The notes beneath the pieces were generated by a model. It made no database searches, had not been told where the DNA came from, and saw only the letters and a program-made list of their open reading frames with translations. A program made the position numbers and the translations under genes. Source: an uncultured Muribaculaceae bacterium (GTDB lineage Bacteria; Bacteroidota; Bacteroidia; Bacteroidales; Muribaculaceae). Taken from it: 41,265 bases of DNA. The stretch's first letter is position 1; every line of letters starts with the position of its first letter. Below, piece by piece: positions 17,293 to 24,679 of this stretch. The DNA is taken from assembly GCA_947381945.1 (NCBI GenBank), contig CANCXM010000004.1, positions 93,176 to 134,440 of the forward strand, in the 5' to 3' direction.

Positions 17293-17359
17293 AACAGCAA
17301 CATCGCAAAAAACAGACGATATTGGGAACAGCGACATTGCAAAAACAAACGATATTGAA
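17293..17359. repeat. 34-bp imperfect tandem direct repeat
   Basis: AACAGCAACATCGC starting at 17293 recurs as AACAGCGACATTGC starting at 17327. Both copies end in a CGATATTG word, giving a 34-nt period. It lies in the 269-nt gap between the response regulator and trpB, next to a palindromic repeat. TAAATTTG at 17277-17284 just upstream could be a promoter -7 element. Confidence 0.75.
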
Positions 17360-17360
17360 T

Positions 17361-17388
17361 TGTAGGGACGCGCTGTAGCGCGTATGCC
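17361..17388. repeat. REP-like palindromic repeat, copy 1
   Basis: This 28-nt sequence is built on the hairpin ACGCGC-TGTA-GCGCGT. An exact copy in opposite orientation is at 20499-20526. A short GC palindrome repeated in intergenic DNA is typical of REP elements. Confidence 0.8.
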
Positions 17389-17497
17389 AAATAAACCTCA
17401 TCAACCTCTCTTCAAAACCCGCATACAACGTCAAAAAAGCATTACACTCAAAACTTCATCAACGTCAAACCCCATCCCGCCCAAAACATAAACCATC

Positions 17498-18874
17498 ATG
17501 AACGAAAAGAAAAAACGATACTTCCTTCAGGAAGACGAAATACCCCGCGAATGGTACAACATTCAGGCCGACATGCCCGTCAAACCCCTCCCCCCGCTCA
17601 ATCCTGTAACCCACGAGCCGATGAAGGCCGAGGACCTCTACCCTATCTTCGCCCGTGAATGCTGCGACCAGGAACTCAACATGACCGACCGCTGGATTCC
17701 CATTCCCGAGGAAGTGCGCGAGATGTACAAATATTATCGCTCGACCCCTCTCGTGCGTGCCTACGGTCTCGAAAAGGCACTCGGCACCTCAGCCCACATC
17801 TATTTCAAGAACGAGAGCGTGTCGCCGATGGGCTCCCACAAGCTCAACTCCGCCATCCCCCAGGCCTACTATTGCAAGAAAGAAGGTGTGAAGAATGTCA
17901 CCACCGAGACCGGTGCCGGTCAGTGGGGCGCTTCGCTCTCCTACGCCGCTTCGCTTTTCGGCCTTGAAGCTGCTGTCTATCAGGTGAAAATCTCCTACGA
18001 GCAGAAGCCCTACCGCCGCAGCATCATGCAGACATACGGCGCACAGGTGACCCCCTCACCCTCGATGTCCACCCGCGCCGGAAAAGACATTCTGACTGTC
18101 AACCCCAACTATCAGGGTTCACTCGGCACAGCAATCTCCGAAGCCGTAGAGCTTGCCCGCACGACCCCTGACTGCAAATACACCCTCGGCTCTGTCCTCA
18201 GCCATGTCACTCTCCATCAGACCATCATCGGCCTTGAAGCCGAAAAGCAGATGGATATGGCCGGTGAATACCCCGACATGGTCATCGCCTGCTTCGGCGG
18301 TGGCTCGAACTTCGGCGGAATCTCCTTCCCCTTCATGCGCCACAAAATTGCAGGCGAGGAGGGCAAGACCGCCACACGCTTCATCGCAGCCGAGCCCTCA
18401 TCATGCCCCAAACTCACGAAGGGTAAGTTCTGCTATGACTTCGGCGACGAAGCGGGTTACACTCCCCTTCTGCCCATGTTCTCTCTCGGCCATAAGTTTT
18501 CCCCCGCCAACATCCACGCCGGTGGTCTCCGCTACCACGGCGCCGGAACCATCGTCAGCCAGTTGCTTAAGGATGGACTGATGGAAGCAGTCGACATCGA
18601 GCAGCTCGAATCCTTCGAGGCAGGATGTCTGTTCGCGCGCGCTGAGGGCATCATCCCCGCCCCGGAGTCATGCCATGCCATCGCCGCCACCATCCGCGAG
18701 GTAAAGAAGCTCAAACCGGGCGAGGAAAAAGTCATCCTCTTCAACCTCTCCGGCCACGGTCTCATTGACATGGCATCCTACGACAAATTCCTTGCCGGTG
18801 ACCTCGTGAACTACACCGTGACCGACGAGGAAATCGAATCCAACTTTGCAAAATCCGAAACTGTAGAAGCTTGA
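17498..18874 (+). CDS. trpB: Tryptophan synthase beta chain, TrpB2 type
   Basis: This 458-residue PLP enzyme condenses indole (or a related acceptor) with serine to tryptophan. The PLP lysine is Lys115 in PMGSHKLNSA. ETGAGQWG and the phosphate-binding CFGGGSNFGG are present. The longer N-terminus, with REWYNIQADMP and PIFARECC, marks the TrpB2 subgroup (about 450 residues), which often stands alone without TrpA. That fits here: no other trp gene is in the window. The next gene, fmt, starts 14 nt after the stop and may be co-transcribed. TrpB2 enzymes may have salvage roles; which applies is not visible. Confidence 0.93.
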   Translation: MNEKKKRYFLQEDEIPREWYNIQADMPVKPLPPLNPVTHEPMKAEDLYPIFARECCDQELNMTDRWIPIPEEVREMYKYYRSTPLVRAYGLEKALGTSAHIYFKNESVSPMGSHKLNSAIPQAYYCKKEGVKNVTTETGAGQWGASLSYAASLFGLEAAVYQVKISYEQKPYRRSIMQTYGAQVTPSPSMSTRAGKDILTVNPNYQGSLGTAISEAVELARTTPDCKYTLGSVLSHVTLHQTIIGLEAEKQMDMAGEYPDMVIACFGGGSNFGGISFPFMRHKIAGEEGKTATRFIAAEPSSCPKLTKGKFCYDFGDEAGYTPLLPMFSLGHKFSPANIHAGGLRYHGAGTIVSQLLKDGLMEAVDIEQLESFEAGCLFARAEGIIPAPESCHAIAATIREVKKLKPGEEKVILFNLSGHGLIDMASYDKFLAGDLVNYTVTDEEIESNFAKSETVEA

Positions 18875-18888
18875 TTTTTTCAACCGAC

Positions 18889-19854
18889 ATGACTAAAGAA
18901 AATCTCAGAATAGTATTTCTCGGCACCCCCGACTTTGCTGTCGAGAGTCTCCGCCGCATCGTCGAGGGTGGCTACAACGTTGTCGGTGTGGTGACTATGC
19001 CCGACAAACCCGCAGGCCGTGGCCACAAGCTCTATCAGTCCCCCGTCAAGGAGTATGCCGTTGCCCACGGACTCCACCTTATGCAGCCCGTCAAGCTGAA
19101 AGACCCCGAATTCGTCGATGAGCTGCGTTCACTCAACGCCGACCTCTTCGTCGTCATCGCCTTCCGTATGCTTCCGGAAATTGTGTGGACAATGCCGCGC
19201 CTCGGCACCTTCAATCTCCACGCCTCCCTGCTGCCGCGCTACCGTGGCGCCGCCCCCATCAACTGGGCGGTCATCAACGGCGACACTGAGACCGGTGTGA
19301 CCACCTTCTTCCTCAAACATGAAATCGACACCGGCGACATCATCGCGCAGGAACGCGTCGAAATCCTCCCGACCGACAATGTCGGCGATGTCCATGACCG
19401 CCTCATGCTCCTCGGGGCCGATCTCACCATCAAGACCATCGACGACATCATCGCAGGAACCCTCACCACCATTGCGCAGGATGAACTTATAGGCGACACC
19501 GAGCCTACCCCTGCTCCAAAAATCTTCAAGGAGACATGCAAGATTGACTGGAACGCTCCGGCTGTGACAATCCACAACCTCGTCCGCGGCCTCTCCCCCT
19601 ATCCTGCGGCTTGGACAACCCTCCTCGACGGCGACACCGAACTTGGGGCTGTCAAAATCTTCGAGACCCGAATTCATCCCGCGAACACCAACCTTTCTCC
19701 GGGTGAAATCATCATCGAAGGTCAGACCCTCCTTGTCGGCACCGGTGACGGTAATTTAATCGAAATCCTCAGCCTCCAGGCTCCAGGCAAACGCCGTATG
19801 CCTACCCCCGACTTCCTCCGCGGCTCCCGCCTCACAGCACCCCGCTTCGAGTAA
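18889..19854 (+). CDS. fmt: Methionyl-tRNA formyltransferase
   Basis: This 321-residue enzyme transfers a formyl group from 10-formyl-tetrahydrofolate to initiator Met-tRNA. The start MTKENLRIVFLGTPDF was chosen over an in-frame TTG at 18871 that overlaps trpB. The formyltransferase catalytic core is clear: FNLHASLLPRYRGAAPI (Asn and His of the active site) and HEIDTGDI (catalytic Asp). The C-terminal OB-fold tRNA-binding domain covers about 210-321 and ends LRGSRL. The length is normal. Confidence 0.97.
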   Translation: MTKENLRIVFLGTPDFAVESLRRIVEGGYNVVGVVTMPDKPAGRGHKLYQSPVKEYAVAHGLHLMQPVKLKDPEFVDELRSLNADLFVVIAFRMLPEIVWTMPRLGTFNLHASLLPRYRGAAPINWAVINGDTETGVTTFFLKHEIDTGDIIAQERVEILPTDNVGDVHDRLMLLGADLTIKTIDDIIAGTLTTIAQDELIGDTEPTPAPKIFKETCKIDWNAPAVTIHNLVRGLSPYPAAWTTLLDGDTELGAVKIFETRIHPANTNLSPGEIIIEGQTLLVGTGDGNLIEILSLQAPGKRRMPTPDFLRGSRLTAPRFE

Positions 19855-19881
19855 AAAAAGCCAACAGAACCTATAAGGCAG

Positions 19882-19911
19882 ATAAGTCAAATAGGGATAA
19901 TAAGTCAAATA
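19882..19911. repeat. 12-bp direct repeat upstream of the small membrane protein
   Basis: ATAAGTCAAATA occurs at 19882-19893 and 19900-19911 (18-nt period), with a related CTATAAGG just before. It lies in the 69-nt gap after fmt. It is distantly reminiscent of the ACATAAG words of the long hairpin elements but has no inverted partner. Confidence 0.6.
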
Positions 19912-19923
19912 ACAGGATTATTT

Positions 19924-20325
19924 ATGGAAAAAACCGCAGACATGACGAATAAAGGGAATGTGATGAATTCCCCCGTCACAATGATGGCTTTGATGACTGT
20001 TGCAAGCAGTCTTGTCATCCACTTCTCTACAAAGAATGGTGCAGACGCAGGATTTGCGACTGTGGATTTCATTGCAATGCTGATAAACCTTGCCACAGTT
20101 ATCGCTTGGCCGATATGGATTATCTATGTCAAAGCCAAATGGCTGTCTGTGAGAACAATGTCGGAGAAAGGAGCCAGATTGGTCGCATTGATAGGCGGCT
20201 GTATGCTTCTCTTGCTTTGGCCAATACTTAAATTCAGCGATTTCACCGGATGGTGGACAGTTGCTTTAGCCGTAGTTGTATGGCTGGCAAGCCTGATAAT
20301 AGTCATCAAGGACAATAATGCATAA
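19924..20325 (+). CDS. Small integral membrane protein of unknown function
   Basis: This 133-residue protein has about four hydrophobic segments: around MMALMTVASSLVIHF, FIAMLINLATVIAWPIWII, LVALIGGCMLLLLW and WTVALAVVVWLASLIIVI. There is no cysteine pair, catalytic motif or recognised domain. The translation start could also be at Met7 or Met14. It is probably an inner-membrane protein. It stands between fmt and element D, with no evident operon partner, and is less GC-rich than its neighbours. Confidence 0.6.
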   Translation: MEKTADMTNKGNVMNSPVTMMALMTVASSLVIHFSTKNGADAGFATVDFIAMLINLATVIAWPIWIIYVKAKWLSVRTMSEKGARLVALIGGCMLLLLWPILKFSDFTGWWTVALAVVVWLASLIIVIKDNNA

Positions 20326-20371
20326 AAAGCTTTATTTGATATAGAGGCATTTTAGATACAGACGCATTCTA

Positions 20372-20481
20372 GATACAGACGCACAAAAGCGCACAAGAGA
20401 CAAAAGCATCTGCAAGATTGAACCCTATCTTCAGATAATCGTAACTTTTGTTTTTTGTGCGCTTTTGTGTGTCTGCATATC
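20372..20481. repeat. Long intergenic inverted repeat, element D
   Basis: The core arms lie at 20375-20406 and 20445-20476 with a 38-nt loop. The words read inward are ACAGACG, ACAAAAG, CACAAG and ACAAAAG on the left, and GCAGACA, ACAAAAG, CACAAA and ACAAAAG on the right. The spacing of 1, 2 and 2 nt is the same as in elements A, B and C. A further GATACAGACGCA copy precedes the left arm (20354). It occupies part of a 437-nt gene-free gap before the aldolase operon. Confidence 0.85.
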
Positions 20482-20498
20482 AAATTTCTACCTCATCC

Positions 20499-20526
20499 GG
20501 CATACGCGCTACAGCGCGTCCCTACA
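20499..20526. repeat. REP-like palindromic repeat, copy 2
   Basis: It is the exact reverse complement of 17361-17388 over 28 nt. A degraded partial copy (GCAGCGCGTCC) follows at 20540-20550. It lies between element D and the operon promoter. Confidence 0.8.
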
Positions 20527-20561
20527 ATGGCTTCATGGCGCAGCGCGTCCATACGATGGCA

Positions 20562-20652
20562 TTACGGCATAATCCGTCTATACAATAAGCCACAATTACG
20601 GCAGATTTTTACGGCAAAAGGGGCGTTTGCTCAACTTTTTTTGTTACTTTTG
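20562..20652 (+). promoter_or_regulatory. Putative promoter region of the acid-sugar operon
   Basis: TACTTTTG (20645-20652) fits the -7 consensus. TTTG at 20626-20629 is a possible -33 but is 15 nt away, shorter than usual. Three copies of TTACGGCA (20562, 20596, 20609) lie upstream and may be regulator sites. The leader to the aldolase ATG is about 100 nt. Confidence 0.5.
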
Positions 20653-20762
20653 TGCAACCCATTGGATTTGCCCGATTTGGCCTCGGCCAATCAAGCCATG
20701 CAAACCGGATGGCTATTACCAATGAACAACTGACAATATCCTAAATCTAAAACAATAAGTAA

Positions 20763-21647
20763 ATGAAAACTTGCAAGTATCGTGGCGTGGTCGTGCCTAT
20801 GGTCACCCCTGTCACAGAAAAAATGGATCTCGACGTAGCCGCAGTGGAAAGAATCATTGAATTCTTCGCCCAAAACGGAGTGGCACCCCTCCTGATGGGT
20901 ACAACCGGCGAGGGAAACAGCGTTTCAGCCGCCGACGGTCTCCTTCTCGTCGAGACAGCCGTAAAAGCCGCCAAGGGCCGCATCCTCATCTACGCCGGAC
21001 TCACAGGCAACTGCTTCAGCGAACAGCTCCGACAGGCTGAGGCCTACACCAAGGCAGGTGCTGACGTGATTGTCGCCACACTCCCCTCGTACTATGCCCT
21101 CACCGAAGAGCAGATGTATAACTACTACAAGACCCTCGCTGACAACATCACCGGTCCCCTCATGCTCTACAATATCCTCGCCACCACCCACATGACAATT
21201 CCCGTCGACGTGGTGAAGCGTCTCGCCGACCATCCCAACATCGTCGGCCTTAAGGACTCGGAGCGTGACCTTGAACGCATGAAGCAGTGCATCGCCATCT
21301 CGAAGGACCGCGAGGACTTCGCATATTTCTGTGGATGGGCCGCACAGTCGGCATTCTCCCTCTCGCTCGGAGGCGACGGCATCGTCCCCAGCACCGGCAA
21401 CTATGTCCCCGACATGTTCAACACCCTTTATGAAGCAGCCGTCAACGGCGACATGGAGACAGCCAACCGCCTGCAGGACGAAACCAACGAAATTGCAAAG
21501 ATCTATCAGGCAGGCCGCACCCTCGGCCAGTCGCTCACAGCTCTTAAGGTGATGATGCAGACTAAGGGCCTCTGCGACCCCTGGATGCTCATGCCCCTCA
21601 CCCGCCTTTCATCTGAAGAAGAACAAGCAATCAAGGCGAAGCTATGA
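20763..21647 (+). CDS. DapA-superfamily aldolase/lyase, probably not lysine biosynthetic
   Basis: This 294-residue (beta/alpha)8 protein is of the dihydrodipicolinate synthase/N-acetylneuraminate lyase class I aldolase family. GTTGE (46-50), Tyr136 in LYN and the Schiff-base Lys164 in GLKDSERD are present, so it should be catalytic. In E. coli DapA the sequence after the tyrosine is YNVPSRTG, where the arginine binds the substrate carboxylate. Here it is YNILATTH, with Thr141 at that place, which argues against lysine biosynthesis. It is first in an operon with a symporter (4-nt overlap), an alcohol dehydrogenase, PdxA2 and an acid-sugar kinase. Cleavage or dehydration of a sugar acid is inferred; the substrate is unknown. 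Confidence 0.85.
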   Translation: MKTCKYRGVVVPMVTPVTEKMDLDVAAVERIIEFFAQNGVAPLLMGTTGEGNSVSAADGLLLVETAVKAAKGRILIYAGLTGNCFSEQLRQAEAYTKAGADVIVATLPSYYALTEEQMYNYYKTLADNITGPLMLYNILATTHMTIPVDVVKRLADHPNIVGLKDSERDLERMKQCIAISKDREDFAYFCGWAAQSAFSLSLGGDGIVPSTGNYVPDMFNTLYEAAVNGDMETANRLQDETNEIAKIYQAGRTLGQSLTALKVMMQTKGLCDPWMLMPLTRLSSEEEQAIKAKL

Positions 21648-23236
21648 GCAACGACATTCACTGGATCGACTATCTGATCGTCTTCCTGTCCGTGGCCTCG
21701 GCAATCGGTGTGGGCGTGTATTTCGCACGTCGTCAGAAGGACACAAGCACCTACTTCGCCGCCGGAGGCAAGATTCCGGCTTGGGCGGTGGGCATGTCGA
21801 TATTCGCCACGCTGATTTCAAGCGTCACATTCCTCGCATATCCGGGTGCGGCCTACGCCGACAACTGGATTCTTCTCGTCCAGGGACTCATGGTTCCGCT
21901 GGTGCTCCTCGCCCTCATCGGTGTCATTGTCCCTCTCTTCCGCAAGGTGGTGCGTCTCTCGACCTACGAATACTTCGAGCGGCGTTTCGGACTCTTCGCC
22001 CGCATGTATAGCTCCTTCGCCTTCACCCTCGGCCACTTTTCGAAGGCCGGCACGGTGTTCTTCCTCGTCTCGATGGCCCTCTCGACCTTCCTTGACATGA
22101 ACATCTATGCCATTGTCATTGTCCTCGGCATTACAATCATCTTTCTCACCCTTCTCGGAGGCATGGAGGCAATCGTTTGGATGGACGTGGCGCAGGGTGG
22201 TCTGCTCATCGGCGGAGGCCTCATCTGCGTGGTGCTCCTGCTCTTCCTTCCCGAAGGCGGACCTTCGGAGGTGTTGCGCATAGCCGGAGAGTACAACAAG
22301 ATTGATGTCGGACCGTACGACTGGGACCTCACCCAGCTCACCTTCCTCGTGATGGTTCTCAACGGTGTCTTCTATGCCTTGCAGAAGTACGGCACAGACC
22401 AGACCATCGTGCAGCGCTATCTCACCGCGAAAAATGACCGCGACGCGAAGAAAGCGGCTTACATCGGAGTGCTCATGAGTGTTCCCATCTGGGCAATGTT
22501 CATGTTTATCGGCACCTGCCTCTTCGCCTACTACCATTCCGCCTCAGCCCCTGTCCTTCCGGACGGACTGAAAGCCGACGAGGTGTTCCCCTACTTCATC
22601 AGCAATGAGCTTCCGGTTGGCATACGCGGCCTCATCATCGCTGCCCTCGCTGCAGCGGCCATATCGAGCCTCGACACCGACCTCAACTGCCTCTCGGCCA
22701 TCGCCGTGCAGGACTACTATGTACGCTTCAAGAAGAATGCCACCGACCGCCAGCAGCTCCGCTTCGGCCGCATCATGGTCGTGCTCTCCGGCATCGGTGC
22801 AGTGGGCGTCGCCATCCTCTACATTTCATGGGGCGGCGAGGGTGTGCTTGGGGCACTGTTCTCGCTCTACGCCATCTTCTCGGCCGGTATCGTCGGCATC
22901 TTCCTCCTCGGACTGTTCAGCCGCCGCGCCAACGCCAAGGGTCTCTATGTCGGCATCGCAGCAGCCGTCCTCTTCACCGCATACGCTGTCCTGACCTCAA
23001 CCAAGGTCGACATCCACGGCACCGGAGTGAAAGAATGTCTGCTCGACCTCGGAGAGTGGAATTTCACCCACCACAAATACATGTTGGGTGTCTACAGCCA
23101 CCTCATCGTCCTCGTCGTGGGCTATCTCGCAAGCTATCTCTTCGCCGCACCTCTCGCCGAGAAGGAACTGACCATCTTCGGCTATATGGAGGAGCGCAAG
23201 AAAGCCGCACAGCAACTCGACGTGGAAGCCATCTGA
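21644..23236 (+). CDS. Sodium:solute symporter (SSS family)
   Basis: This 530-residue inner-membrane transporter has about 13-14 helices. Family features are the N-terminal YFARRQKDTSTYFAAGGKIPAWAVGMSIFATLISSVTF, which includes the helix-1 sodium-site region, the cytoplasmic TYEYFERRFG, and a late AAAISSLDTDLNCLSAI segment containing sodium-site serines. It resembles the sialic-acid and sugar branch rather than the proline branch, but substrate cannot be fixed. Its ATG overlaps the aldolase stop (ATGA), so uptake of the operon's substrate is the likely job. Element B lies between it and the next gene. Confidence 0.9.
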   Translation: MSNDIHWIDYLIVFLSVASAIGVGVYFARRQKDTSTYFAAGGKIPAWAVGMSIFATLISSVTFLAYPGAAYADNWILLVQGLMVPLVLLALIGVIVPLFRKVVRLSTYEYFERRFGLFARMYSSFAFTLGHFSKAGTVFFLVSMALSTFLDMNIYAIVIVLGITIIFLTLLGGMEAIVWMDVAQGGLLIGGGLICVVLLLFLPEGGPSEVLRIAGEYNKIDVGPYDWDLTQLTFLVMVLNGVFYALQKYGTDQTIVQRYLTAKNDRDAKKAAYIGVLMSVPIWAMFMFIGTCLFAYYHSASAPVLPDGLKADEVFPYFISNELPVGIRGLIIAALAAAAISSLDTDLNCLSAIAVQDYYVRFKKNATDRQQLRFGRIMVVLSGIGAVGVAILYISWGGEGVLGALFSLYAIFSAGIVGIFLLGLFSRRANAKGLYVGIAAAVLFTAYAVLTSTKVDIHGTGVKECLLDLGEWNFTHHKYMLGVYSHLIVLVVGYLASYLFAAPLAEKELTIFGYMEERKKAAQQLDVEAI

Positions 23237-23266
23237 CACCACTGATGGAAAAGCTCATCCTATGAT

Positions 23267-23489
23267 AGAAGGGTACATAAGGACATAAGGGCAGAAGAGA
23301 CATAAGTTTTTTATGTCAGAATCCGACTTTTTGATTCAGATATGTTTGATTTAAATATGTTTGATTTAATATATTCGATTTAAAAATTATAGTTTGAACT
23401 ATCGTCATCTATAATTTCCCCTGCTCAAAAAAATTATGTCCCTTCTGACCTTATGTCCTTATGTACCTTTCCATGCGTACCCTTCCATC
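23267..23489. repeat. Long intergenic inverted repeat, element B
   Basis: The core arms lie at 23275-23306 and 23433-23464 with a 126-nt AT-rich loop. The words read inward are ACATAAG, ACATAAG, CAGAAG and ACATAAG on the left, and the same on the right except for a final ACATAAT. GAAGGGTAC-type flanks extend both sides (right to 23489). The loop contains three copies of an ATATGTTTGATTTA-like unit (23340, 23355, 23369; period 14-15 nt). The element sits inside the acid-sugar operon, in the 295-nt gap between the symporter and alcohol dehydrogenase genes. I see no gene in it. Confidence 0.87.
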
Positions 23490-23531
23490 ACAACCATATC
23501 ATTCCAAGAATCATTATTTTCAACTTAAGAT

Positions 23532-24677
23532 ATGAAACCAATCACACTTCTGCAGCCACAGAAAATCGTATTCGGTTCGGACTGCATCAATACATTCGTT
23601 GAAGATTACCTCAAACTCGGCCATAAGCGCCTCTTCGTGCTCACCGCTCCTCCCATTGTCCCCCTCATCGAGCCTACTTTGGCCAAACTGAAAGAGAACG
23701 GCGTGAGCATCGAAGTATTCCAGAATATCGTAGCTGAGCCTACGCTCAACGACTTCGAAGCCATTCTCAAAAGTGCCCGCGAATTCGGCGCCGACAGCGT
23801 TGTCGGCATCGGCGGAGGCTCGGTGCTCGACGTTGCCAAACTCGTCGCCGCCTTCATCAACAGCGACCAGCAGGCCGCCGACTGCTTCGGCACAGGCTTC
23901 ATCAAAGCCAAGGGTGTATGGCTCGCCTGTCTGCCCACCACAGCAGGAACCGGCAGCGAGGTGTCGCCCAACGCCATCCTTCTCGACGAGCGCGACAAGC
24001 TCAAGAAAGGCATCGTCAGCCCCTATCTGCTTGCTGACGCAGCCTACGTTGACCCCAAACTCACAATGACCGTCCCCGCCAAGGTGACAGCCGACACCGG
24101 CATGGATGCGCTCACCCACTGCATCGAAGCCTACACCAACAAATTCGCCCATCCCGCAGCCGACATCTATGCTCTCCAGGGCATAAAGCTCATCGCAGCC
24201 AACCTTCTCCGTGCCGTCAAAGACGGTAACGATGTCGAGGCCCGCGAGGCCCTCGCACTCGGTTCGCTCTACGGCGGTCTTGTGCTCGGCCCGGTCAACA
24301 CAGCCGCTGTCCATGCCCTCAGCTATCCCCTCGGCGGCGAGTTCCATATCCCCCACGGACTTTCCAACGCCATCCTTCTCCCCTCGGTGATGAAATTCAA
24401 CCGTCCGGCCAATCTTAAGAAGTATGCCGAAGTTGCAATCGCCTGCGGCGCACCGCAAGGCAAGGATGACGACGAGACCGCACAGAACGGTGTCGATTTC
24501 ATCTGCGAACTCTCCAAGGCTGTCGGCATACCCCAGAAGCTCACCGAGCTCAACATCCCGCAGAGCGCAGTCGACCGCATGGCCAAAGCTGCCATGGAGG
24601 TTCAGCGTCTGCTCAAGAACAATCCCCGCGAAGTCACCGAACAGGATGCCAAGGACATCTACAACTCCCTCTACTGA
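23532..24677 (+). CDS. Iron-containing alcohol dehydrogenase
   Basis: This 381-residue cytoplasmic group III alcohol dehydrogenase has the NAD(P) site GIGGGSVLDVAK (about 97-108) and PTTAGTGSEV. The metal ligands are in ADTGMDALTHCIEAY (Asp and His) and GGEFHIPHGLSNA (two His). The metal is usually Fe2+ or Zn2+. Likely reactions are reduction of a short aldehyde such as glycolaldehyde or lactaldehyde, or oxidation of a hydroxy-acid. Context suggests disposal of an aldehyde from the aldolase, which is inference. It is followed 2 nt later by pdxA2. Transcription must pass element B or start anew downstream of it; no clear promoter was seen. Confidence 0.92.
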   Translation: MKPITLLQPQKIVFGSDCINTFVEDYLKLGHKRLFVLTAPPIVPLIEPTLAKLKENGVSIEVFQNIVAEPTLNDFEAILKSAREFGADSVVGIGGGSVLDVAKLVAAFINSDQQAADCFGTGFIKAKGVWLACLPTTAGTGSEVSPNAILLDERDKLKKGIVSPYLLADAAYVDPKLTMTVPAKVTADTGMDALTHCIEAYTNKFAHPAADIYALQGIKLIAANLLRAVKDGNDVEAREALALGSLYGGLVLGPVNTAAVHALSYPLGGEFHIPHGLSNAILLPSVMKFNRPANLKKYAEVAIACGAPQGKDDDETAQNGVDFICELSKAVGIPQKLTELNIPQSAVDRMAKAAMEVQRLLKNNPREVTEQDAKDIYNSLY

Positions 24678-24679
24678 TT

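Noticed and set aside
20763..21647. Calling this gene dapA for lysine biosynthesis
   Set aside because: The carboxylate-binding arginine is missing and the operon is catabolic.
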